A program made the translations under genes and the position numbers. A stretch of 64,000 nucleotides of DNA from Membranipora membranacea (lineage: Eukaryota > Bryozoa > Gymnolaemata > Cheilostomatida > Membraniporidae), in contig OU612067.1 in NCBI GenBank assembly GCA_914767715.1, positions 22,542,162 to 22,606,161 on the forward strand. Direction: 5' to 3'. Below the pieces are notes generated by a model, which saw only the letters and a program-made list of their open reading frames with translations, did no database searches and was not told where the DNA came from. How positions within the stretch are numbered: the stretch's first letter is position 1; each line of letters starts with the position of its first letter. Of this stretch, positions 24,501-33,145 are shown one piece after another.

Positions 24501-25785
24501 ATCTCTATATGTTATAATGTCAATTTTCTTGCAGACATCTCTACCTTTGATGGGCCATAATTCATTCTGTATTTATCCTAAAGACTGAATTCCAACTTTG
24601 TTAGAATGTCCAACCTTCAAGCTATACACCATATTATTTTCATTTTTTGCTAGGATACATAGGCTATGAGCTATCTGTGTTTTTAAAATGAGTTATATCA
24701 TGTAGATTTACATGTGGGCTGGGTCAATACACGGACGTTTCCTAATTTTTATGACCAGAAGTTTATCAATTGTCACACGTAAATCTATATAATAAAACTC
24801 ATTTTACAAATGCAGATAGCTCATAGCCTATGTATCCAGAATGAATTATGGCCCATCAAAGGTAGAGATGTCTGCAAGAAAAATGACATTATAACATAGA
24901 GATAATGAGTTTTCGGCATCCAGCTGTGCACAATTTTCCCCCAGTTAATCAAAAACCGCAGGCACTTTAACCATCATTGAAGTGTCCTCTCTGTTTATCC
25001 TTACTCTGCGACCACAACCAGTAACCCATGTAGATTTCGGACATTAAACTACACCCATGAATCAAGTTTAATAAAATTAAAAACACAAGCAAGTTATCTT
25101 GTGTATAGGATAAAACAGCCCTGTAAATCAATATGTATCATTTTAATCAATGTATTGTCTCCCCTGCTGCTATTCATGTATGGAGCAATCACAAGGCTAG
25201 TTTATGTATGGGGCAATTACTTGATGAAGATGAAGAGTAGAATTCACTGGAAGAGATTGTCTCTGGTAAATACTCTGTTCTGCTGTATTTACTAAATGGT
25301 TCCTCGTTAGGAGTAGATCCTCCTTCTAAGCTCAACGACCCGACGGAGCTGGAAATCTCAAACTCAGCCTCATCAAACTCAGCTAGCTTCTGAAGTAAGT
25401 CTGTGTCACTTATCTCTCCCTCTATAAACTCTGTAGATATGGGGTGTGAGAGAGTGAAGCAAGAAGTGCTGGGAAGTGCTTCCTGTGATCTCAACGCAGC
25501 TAAGGCGTGACTTGTCTCTGCTAATGTTTCTGCTGTACTTTGCCGCTGCTGCGCTAGATTCAGAGAATTTCCTGTTGCAATGTCAGCTAGAAAAAATAAG
25601 GGTCCTTGTTGCCACTGTTGTGAGCCTGCTAACTCTGTTGGTTCTGGTGGCTGTTCATATTTAATTACGGATGGTGTGCTGGGTACTTTTGATTCGCCAG
25701 ATTGTAAAGTGGCTGATGTTTGAGGATCAGGTGCATTGAGCAATTCATCAGTATCTGTATTCTTTCCAGGACTTTCAGCACTCAT
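21576..25785 (-). CDS. Unrecognised conserved protein, paralog B (415 aa)
   Basis: This is the convergent partner of paralog A. Exons on the minus strand are 25785-25221, 24096-23709, 22288-22215 and 21796-21576, total 1248 nt. Exons 2 and 3 are exactly the same length as in paralog A (388 and 74 nt) and all phases are identical. Conserved blocks are DLLQKLAEFDEAEFEISS, KPEVLLGNTTFWKY, PKGPQGLTFE, HFGKARIGEGNDTTPDPEKL, GRLRKISNNEANKIIF and QAGLYIDNILAEHGYISG. The N-terminal region is freer to vary (MSAESPGKNTDTDELL in place of MSAEDSGDKKK). The reading frame is intact throughout, so this is not a pseudogene on present evidence. Introns are longer than in A, and intron 1 contains two inserted elements (24260-24365 and 24396-25008). 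Function unknown. Confidence 0.8.
21950..22075. repeat. Dispersed repeat with GCTAGCTAACATT words (copy 2)
   Basis: AGCTAGCTAACATTTACTCGCC, CAGTTAGT and GTGCTAGCTAACATTATG follow in the same order as at 2705-2812. It lies in paralog B intron 3. Confidence 0.45.
23098..23196. repeat. Degenerate hairpin MITE of the TAGTTAAAG family
   Basis: It contains the family core AGTGGCAATAAATTATCAACC followed by an imperfect mirror (GGTCGATAGTGTAATGAAAC). It lies in paralog B intron 2. The ends are worn. Confidence 0.4.
24260..24365. mobile_element. Hairpin MITE with perfect 9-bp target duplication, in paralog B intron 1
   Basis: The element starts TAGTTAAAGCGCTAAAACTG and ends with the mirrored GTTCGAGCAGTTAAACTA. 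Its centre holds GGCATTTCATTATCAACC against GTTAATGAAATGCC. The flanks are identical 9-mers, GGATGTGAT at 24251-24259 and 24366-24374. The 9-bp duplication and TAG...CTA ends suggest a non-autonomous Mutator-like element. Confidence 0.85.
24396..25008. mobile_element. 613-bp foldback element in paralog B intron 1
   Basis: The two halves are inverted copies over nearly their whole length. CAGAATAAGGATATACAGAG at the left is mirrored by CTCTGTTTATCCTTACTCTG at the right. TGCACAGCTGGATGCCGAAA is mirrored near 24920, and ATACATAGGCTATGAGCTAT near 24820. The 8-mer ACCACAAC occurs on both sides (24387-24394 and 25011-25018). There is no open reading frame for a transposase. 8-bp repeats point to a hAT-type target duplication, so this is probably a non-autonomous foldback. 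Confidence 0.8.
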
Positions 25786-27049
25786 TGTTCAATCAAGTCC
25801 ACTCCTAGGATCAGTTTCTCATCAGCTCCAATCATGGCTGGCTGAAAACATTGAAAGACACAAAACCATTTATTGAGAATTGGTCATATTATGATTGATG
25901 ATCATTGGCGGACACATATTACAGATTGGTTACATAATGCTATATAGTATTATTGACCTTTAGAATTTAACCATCAACATGAATTCCAGACAAAGCTACC
26001 AGCATTTCATCTAGATTCTCGATAAAGGAGTGTTCCCTTTACCCAACCTCATCCAATATAGGCTCAACTAAGTAGGATTGATAAAGTGTTGCCTTATTCC
26101 GATGAAGAATGCTAATACTGGGCTTAGAATAGAATTGATAGTGACAGATGATAATAGGAGTTGTCCCTTCTGAGCAACCAATTGACACAGTTATTCAAAT
26201 ATAAGACTCGTTATAAAACGAATTTGAATAATCGCGGTTTCTCAGTTAACTTCTAATAATGTCAAACTGATTCAGGGTGGATGAAGTCTATCGAACACAA
26301 CAAGAGTGTCAAAACGAGGTTTTTTGTCTCATGTTCCATTTAATTCAAAGGTCAAGCAGTTAGAGATTAGACTCAATGCCAAAAAAGTCAATAATAGCCC
26401 TTGTCATTGTCCCATGACCAGGCTGGATAGTTGCCAAAGCAGAGATTTGAGTCTCCTGCTGTAGATTGCTAGTAGACAGTATCTAACTCCAGTAATTGTT
26501 CTGACAAACTTGCAAGCCTACAACGCTTTCTGCAGCGAGGACGCTATGGCAGTGGCAATGGAGATTATATAATCCATGTGATGACCCCTCACCATAGAAA
26601 TAGGCCTTTTGAGAGAGAGTGCTAATTGCTTCCACATATGGAGGCAATACGAACTGAGATAAGATACATAGGTAGGATATCTGCTGGAAAAGGCTAGAAC
26701 AAGTTTGCTCCCTCTGTGGATCCGGAGGTATAGCCAAAAAGCTGAGTATCCAGGTGCAGCAATACTCAGTTTTTGTAATATTACTCTCCCACCACCACAA
26801 ACTTGTGCACGGGAAATGACTACATGTACCTATTATCTAGTTCTAGATCATCAGCCTCTCTAAGTAGCCTCCTGAATGTTCATGTACCTTATCAAGGCTT
26901 TAGATGAAATGTATGGCCTTTGCTTCAATTGCTTTCACTTAAGTGTTAGCTAACGGGTAATGTCATAATGCTTGTCACTCACCATTATAAATAGTATCTG
27001 CTATGCTCTGCCTCACCTCTCTTATCTGTTAGTATGGACTAGTGCCTTA

Positions 27050-27530
27050 CTTTATGAGCTAGTAGATGACAGCTGCTGTTAACAACTTGCTCGCCCCACT
27101 GTTACTTAAATCACAATGATAGTGCTTGTGTAATACATAATTATAGGATGATGACTCATATTGGTAATTGGGAAATTCCGCTACGACTACATGGTTGTTG
27201 ATCATGTTCTGCAGCTCAATAAACATGTGATGTATTGTCATAGAGTTATTTTATACTCTATAATAGTTAAAGAGCTCTAACTCCGGTGGTTCAGTGGCAT
27301 TACATTATCATCTCCCCGAGAGATGATAATGTAATGCCACTGAACCACCGGAGTTAGAGCTCTTTAACTAACTCTATAATAAATCTATGTACTTTATATA
27401 GGAAATACCAGCATCATGAGCTGTTGCTTTTAATTCATCTCCTTTCTTATTGTTTTGTGTTGATGTTAATTACTTATTGTGTGATTCAGAAATTATCGAG
27501 AGCGAGTCTTTTTCCGAACAAGGAAATAAT
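27050..27530. repeat. Direct-duplication block, left copy
   Basis: CTAGTAGATGACAGCTG, TCGCCCCACTGTT and AAATCACAATGATAGTGCTT recur at 31124-31200 in the same orientation, and later words (AATTCATCTCCTT) recur near 31560. The copies are interrupted by different mobile elements. Confidence 0.65.
27264..27370. mobile_element. Hairpin MITE with perfect 51-bp arms and 9-bp target duplication
   Basis: The left arm 27264-27314 and right arm 27320-27370 are exact reverse complements around the loop CCCGA. The ends are TAGTTAAAGAGCTC and GAGCTCTTTAACTA. The flanks are identical 9-mers, ACTCTATAA at 27255-27263 and 27371-27379. With no mismatch between the arms this is a very recent insertion, or one kept symmetrical by gene conversion. 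Confidence 0.92.
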
Positions 27531-28752
27531 GTGGCTAGAAAAGATTGATTGATCTATGTAAAATAATTCGGTCATTCTTATTATCATGAATAATTTACAA
27601 ATATATTACAAGAACTGCATAATTTACACAACATAAAAATCAAGACTGAACACGACAGATAATAGGTCCTCCCTCAGACTATGAAAACAATGTGCCTTGG
27701 GTAAACCATCGTAGCACTGCCTGTGTCTAACTGTTATACTGCTCTCTTTTTCCATATTTAGAAATCTATGCATAGTAATAATAAACAATGGACAAAAGCT
27801 TGTTTACCAGGTACTGTCAAATGACTACAAGTGAGTGGATGGAATTTCTCTGAGAACAGCTGCAGCTAAAATCCCAATACCTTGTGTGCATTATAGGACT
27901 ACGATGCTATAAATAAAACAGGAGAAGCATGGAAGATCTGACTCGGCTGTATTGGGAAAAGTACAATGTTGCTTTCTTGATTTTTTGATTTTTATTTCTA
28001 TGTCTAGCTCTTTCTCAGGACAAGTCTACAGTTCAGTACTTAAATTCAAGACCATGTGAACATTGCACAACCAGAGCGATGAGGCTATACTAATAACAGC
28101 CGCATATTGTAAACTTACGTGGAGCTTGAATTGTTGGAATTTATAATCCATAGCAAGATAGAGAAGAGGCTAGGCCAAAATCTTTTCTTTATTGAATTTA
28201 AATTAAATCGATTTGATAAATATTGTTATCGAAGCCTTCCTTTTTAGCTGGGTTACCTTTCCTCTGAAAATGTATAGACAACTCCAAGGCTTTATTACAT
28301 TTCGACACGATCAAATCAGGGGGTTTTGTCTAAAACTCCACGGTCTAATGTATCGCTTCGCAGTCCTCCTGTCTTTACCTGAGGAATTAACTATAATGGC
28401 AAGGCTAATTATGATTATCCGCCACCCGATCAGGACATGGAGGTGAAAGGTGAACAAAAGCTGATTATGCGATTTGCGATTCTTACCGTTTGACTGGTCT
28501 GACAAAAATGGGAAAATGTATAACATTTATTCGGTCTACGAGTTATGCTACTGACAGAAGCTGCTATGGCTTCTCAAGATAGGACCGGTCCAAATCTTAG
28601 CTAGGTAACATTTGGTGTAATTATAATTGCCTTACCACCATGATGGACGATCTCTGCAGTTATTTTTAATATCCAATATAGATGAATAAAAAGATCAAAA
28701 AGTCATAGCGTCGCTCTATTTATAACATAGTTTCCTAGATCATGAATCAGGT

Positions 28753-28799
28753 TGGCCTGTCTTGACAAGCTTTATTTGGTTGGCATGTCAATACAGGCA
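28753..28799. repeat. Worn TAGCCTGTC-family element
   Basis: GGCCTGTCTTGACAAGCTTT is followed by a degraded mirror (CATGTCAATACAGGC). Confidence 0.5.
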
Positions 28800-29437
28800 A
28801 GGATCAGCTGGGCATAAATGATGATCGGTCTCGGAACTTTGATCAAATTCGAATTTTTTCATTTCTGAGCTTATAGTTTCTAATCCCACCCACTTACTAA
28901 CTTATGCATACAGAACTTATTGAAATCACTGAAGTGAAAAGTGAAAAGTTTTATTTTATTTTTCTATTTGTTGCAAATACTTGAAAATATGACAAAAAGA
29001 TCACAGCAGAATATCAAAGTAAATATGTGTGTATAGCATTTAATATATCTTTGCAAAAAACGTACATATTGAAAAATTGTGCTCTGTAGATTAACAATAA
29101 AAGATAGTTTCTAAAAACCTGTTGAAAAATAAGTATCTAATTAGTATCTAAAAAAAAACTTGGCAGACTGACCAGTCTGTTCTATAACAGAACTTTCGGC
29201 AGTTTACTCGCTGTTAGGGGATCCTACACCTGCTGGATAGAAGTTTGTCCAGCTCTAAAAGGGGGTCAGCACTAAAAATCATACATAGAGCGCTGGTTTA
29301 AAATGTTGTTCTTAGAGAGACTGTATAGATTGATAATCTAGGATGCTTTGCAGTTTTTTCAGCTGCTGGAGATGTTTTTTGTCTTCATTGGAGAGGTATT
29401 CATTGCCTGGATCAATTCCAAATGTTATTTTCTCCCC

Positions 29438-30986
29438 TCAGTAAAAAATAAAAGCAGCAGCAATAGAAGCTAACAAACACAAACAGGCCCATATGAAACT
29501 TGTTAAGAGCAGCGTTGACAATTCTGCTTTATCACTTGGCATCGGATGGCTTTCATTACAGCTGGACTCTGGAGCGGCAGCGCAAATCATTCTCATGAGA
29601 CTCTCTTTTGTACGCTTAGATTTTTCGAGAGGATCTGTACTGCTCATAACAGGAGGAAGAACAAGGTTCTTCTGAAGTGTATTCCGCGATTCTGGAGACT
29701 GATCATACCGGTCTCCCTCATTCTTCTTCATGTCCATAACAGCATTTGTAACCATCTCATGTATGGTTGTCTTCCCATCAGCTTTAGCAAACTGTCTGGC
29801 CATGGCTCCAGTAAAAGCTCCTCTGACAGCCATCTTTCCAATCACTGTTGACATCAGTAGCAGAGTATGAGGCCTCGCCAGAACTACATACTTGTTCTCA
29901 TTGGGATTTCCGGGTTGTGCGTCAAATGCTGCAGGTGTCCTGACTGCTTGTAATGAAGGGTACTCTTGACAGGCCTGGATTATGACAATCTATGAATAAA
30001 ACACCGACCAGTGTTGATCTATGAGTGGCTACAACTACTAAAAGAGGATTTAATCAAGTTAACGCAAAAATAATCCGCTGAAAATAATTCAACAAGTATG
30101 GAATAAAGTAATGCACAGTTTTGGTAAAGGTATTGAGTCAACATACCATAGGAATCCGTTCAGGTAGCCTGGATCTGAGGATTTCTAGGATATCAGAGAT
30201 TGGTATATGTGAGCCGTTACATCCTGTCAGTATTCCAGCTCTACCATGTGACATGATTGCCAGAACAAGTAAAGAGAGTCCTTGAGACAGCAGCTCATCT
30301 ATTAGGAGATTAATTATGTGAGGCAGCTCTAACGCACTTCTCCATTCTAACTTTTTAGTCAGAAAGCCATCTGAGGCGAGGCTTGCTTCCATAACATCAG
30401 CCTCTTCTGCCGCCCCTTCTCGTTCCTCAGAATTAAACATCACTAATCCACATCTGTTTACATGAGTTTGTCGGTATGGGAAGATGTACTGATTGCTGTG
30501 GTTATAAAGCCTCTTGATGTCTTTTCTGTCAAGCGGATATTTCTCTATGAGCTCCTTCAGTATGTGTGATTTATCTGAGAATACAGAGAAATGATATATA
30601 ATTTAGTATAATTTAGTATAGTTTAGTATAATTTAGTATAATTTAGTATAATAGTATAAAAGTATGATAGTATTATAGTATATGTATATATGTATATTTA
30701 TATATAAATGTTTAGTATAAATGTTAGACCATATGATTAGAAGAAATCCGAAACTATGAAGGTTTAAAATACAATCTGGACCCTACCACCAGCACCAGTC
30801 CAATTGTGGGGCAAATAAAAAAATTTCGACAAGTGTATAAATATTAGAGAAAATATACAGCTTGTGATTTCTTAACTGCGTGATTTCTACATGGTGTTGT
30901 TAATGACTTGATATTGATTGATATTGAATTGAATTGATATTGATATGGTCAGAATTTGGCTTTTACTTACGTGTTTTGGTCTCCAT
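29438..30986 (-). CDS. Divergent caspase-family protein with C-terminal membrane anchor (331 aa)
   Basis: Three coding exons join in frame: 30986-30971 (16 nt), 30574-30147 and 29989-29438. Residues 35-148 look like a caspase p20 subunit: QYIFPYRQTHVNRCGLVMFN, then EREGAAEEADVMEASLASDG with R57 at the position of the first P1-Asp-binding Arg, and the catalytic-His segment LVLAIMSHGRAG (H115). The Cys segment is IVIIQACQEYP (C155), so the usual QACxG pentapeptide reads QACQE. The p10-like part has LLLMSTVIGKMAVRGAF, with an Arg at the second S1 position but without the usual Trp, and ends QSPESRNTLQKNLVLPP, as caspases do. After about 65 further residues the last 25 or so (STLLLTSFIWACLCLLA to FIFY) form one hydrophobic helix ending at the stop, as in tail-anchored proteins. 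There is no CARD, DED or long prodomain in this model. Active protease or pseudo-caspase is undecided. Confidence 0.85.
30598..30690. repeat. ATTTAGTATA decamer array
   Basis: About six 10-bp units, then decayed AGTAT units, lie within 25 bp of the acceptor of caspase exon 2, in the intron. Confidence 0.8.
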
Positions 30987-31216
30987 TCCTCATAATAGTC
31001 TTTGCGCTGACACTAGATCTTGACCCTTCTGAGCAGACTTAGGGTCTTGCTGAAATTATCATATAATTGGTTGAATCAAATGTCCACTTCATTATAGGGA
31101 ATTATAGTCCAATTTTACCTCACTTTATGAACTAGTAGATGACAGCTGTTGTTAACAACATACTCGCCCCACTGTTTCTTAAATCACAATGATAGTGCTT
31201 GTGCAACTTGAAATAA

Positions 31217-31290
31217 TAGCCTGCCTTGACAAGCTCTGGTCGGTGGAGAGTGTGCCCCCCCCCCCCCCACCCAACGAAACTTGTCTAAGC
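31217..31290. mobile_element. Palindromic MITE, TAGCCTGTC family (copy 2), with poly-C loop
   Basis: TAGCCTGCCTTGACAAGCTC is mirrored by GAAACTTGTCTAAGC. The loop contains a run of 14 C at 31255-31268. Confidence 0.6.
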
Positions 31291-31351
31291 AACTCCTTGG
31301 TTAATTATATGACTCATATTAATAAGTGGGAAATGATGTAGAGATGATGTA

Positions 31352-31502
31352 CCGTGGCCCATATAATTTAAAAATGAATGTTTAATTTAAATTCAATGAA
31401 ATGTTTAATTTGAATTCAATGAAATGTTTAATTCAATTCAGGCATTTTTAAATTAAATTCACAGCAGATAAGTTTAGTTTTATCCGGCTTTCTGGGCCAC
31501 GG
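31352..31502. mobile_element. 151-bp MITE with CCGTGGCCCA inverted ends and TA flanks
   Basis: The left end CCGTGGCCCA and right end TGGGCCACGG are exact inverted repeats, each bordered by TA. The inside is AT-rich with a roughly 25-bp direct repeat (AATGAAATGTTTAATTTGAA-like). A TA target duplication suggests a Tc1/mariner-type non-autonomous element. Confidence 0.75.
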
Positions 31503-31782
31503 TAATGATGTACTGTATAGAAAATACTAGCATTACTATTAAATCACTGCTGTTTTTAATTCACCTCCTTCGATTCAGATATTATATCAAAATATCAGTT
31601 ATTGACTGATTCTGTCAAGGATGGCGACAATGGCGATGACTTATTGAAAAAGCTTAAGAAAAACTAACCAATGTCAAAAAAAAGGGTAAAATCTAGAATA
31701 GCTTGATCCTCCAGTAAATTTTTCATGATGATGAAACTATCAAAAGCATCCTAAATAAGATCAAATTTTAGCTTTTACTTAC

Positions 31783-31798
31783 TTGGATTGGTCTTCAT
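31783..31798 (-). other. Second candidate first coding exon of the caspase gene
   Basis: On the minus strand ATGAAGACCAATCCAA is followed by GTAAGT. It matches the used exon (ATGGAGACCAAAACAC then GTAAGT at 30986-30971) in length (16 nt), phase and surrounding sequence, so it would join exon 2 in frame as MKTNPNKSHILKEL. It is either an alternative first exon with its own promoter or a duplication relic. Confidence 0.5.
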
Positions 31799-32090
31799 TC
31801 GTCGAACAAAAACTAAATCTGTACACTTCCTTGCAGACTAAGCAGACTCTTGCTAAAATCATGAATAATATTTTTTAAATAATCAACGGTCAAGTTTTAG
31901 TTTTTTTTTCAATATGTGTGGTGTAACTTTATACTATTTTAACCATGCAGCAAATTTTTTGAGTAACAACTTTCACTTTAGGTGATTTCGTACATGTATC
32001 ACTAATAAAGAAAAATCATATAAACCATAAATTCAGAATTAAGGTTAACGTAGCCCTCAAAAATGAACACATCTATCAAACAGCAAACCT

Positions 32091-33145
32091 GATAGAAGAA
32101 TTTTCATAATACCATAATAGCCGCCGAACCAGAGCATTTACTAAACATGCTGTACAACATAACTTACAGATAACCTGTTAAGTGTCACATCAGCACTCCT
32201 TTAGGGTCAGTCTGATGAGATGCTGATGATTCTTTCTTTACCTTTGGAGGTACAGATTCCTCATAGGCTTTCTTCTTGTCTCCGGAGTCCTCAGCGCTCA
32301 TGTCTACATGATAATTCTATCTTAGCAAATTAGATTAACACCTGAAATAAAAGAACAAACGTATATTCTATTTCTTGCAAATGTCACATGTAACCCACTA
32401 AGGAAATGTAAAAAGGTTAGGTGCGTTTCAATGATCAACTCCATTAGTAACATGACCAACCAGCTGCGTTTCACATGAAGGTGTTTGATGTAGAAGACTA
32501 GCCTCGAACACAGACATCCAAAGAATATCGGCTTATTTGCATACATTATGTTTATCATAAGCGAAATGAGAAAGTGTATATACATGTGGTAAAGGTTTTA
32601 AAAGGTTGGCACACTCTGGTTTTGAGGCAGAGTCTTGCCAAAGTTACGCTGATAGAAGAATTTTCATAATACCGTTGTGCAGCCGCCGAACCAGAGCATT
32701 TACTAAACATGCTGTACAACATAACTTACAGATAACCTGTTAAGTGTCACATCAGTAGTTTCAAGCTCTCTGTAACCCTTACCAGTCTGTGTTTGTTGAT
32801 TCCCTCCATTAAAACAAAGCTATGATTGCAGCCTTACCATAACGTAGTTTGCAACAGTAATAATGTGCAGAACATAGGGAAGTGAGTTATATAATTAATG
32901 CAGGAAAATAACGATAGCTTTATTTGGCATGTGTGCCAACAATGAGTAAGAGAGAATTGGGGAAAACCAAATCAGTCATCATCTAATATGGAATTCATAT
33001 AAATACAAAACAAATGACACGTTTGGAGCAGCGGTATCAGTGAATGGATTGACTGTTTATCAAACTCGAGCTGGTGTACAATCAATATAAACAACACAAT
33101 ACAGCATTGTTTTATTTTTCTTCCAAACAATATCTGTGCATCATG
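32091..33145 (-). repeat. Inverted copy of the paralog A 5' region with partial tandem repeat
   Basis: Read on the minus strand, 33145 down to 32199 follows 13940-14900, including the upstream region, the acceptor at 14750, the start codon and 34 codons. Similarity is near-identical over the part matching 14460-14900 and lower further upstream. From 32197 down to 32091 the part matching about 14340-14450 appears a second time (the first is at 32757-32651), so a tandem duplication of about 560 bp has been truncated. Confidence 0.88.
32185..32301 (-). pseudogene. Truncated N-terminal fragment of paralog A (38 codons)
   Basis: The frame starts MSAEDSGDKKKAYEESVPPK and runs 34 residues as in paralog A. 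It then crosses the duplication junction and stops after GVLM. No downstream paralog A exon follows. The start codon, upstream acceptor and promoter-proximal sequence are preserved, so it may be transcribed, but it cannot make the full protein. Confidence 0.8.

Larger units (their letters stand above)
25786..29437. other. Intergenic region between paralog B and the caspase gene
   Basis: No gene is supported. A 105-codon minus-strand frame at 26483-26800 has no recognisable content. The part from 27050 to about 27530 is the partner of a direct repeat at 31124-31620 and carries the hairpin insertion at 27264-27370. A worn TAGCCTGTC-type element lies near 28753-28799. The start of this region should hold the paralog B promoter. 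Confidence 0.45.
31124..31620. repeat. Direct-duplication block, right copy
   Basis: Partner of 27050-27530. The two copies differ by their insertions: a TAGCCTGTC-family element and a CCGTGGCCCA element here, a 51-bp-arm hairpin there. The caspase gene lies between the two copies. Confidence 0.65.
30987..32090. other. Region upstream of the caspase gene, duplicated and MITE-rich
   Basis: It holds the right copy of the direct-duplication block (31124-31620), two inserted elements (31217-31290 and 31352-31502) and a second candidate first exon for the caspase (31798-31783). No separate gene is seen. Confidence 0.5.

Noticed and set aside
26483-26800. 105-codon minus-strand frame with many Cys
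   Set aside because: No recognisable motif, signal peptide, splice sites or duplicate; not enough to call a gene in AT-rich DNA of this length.
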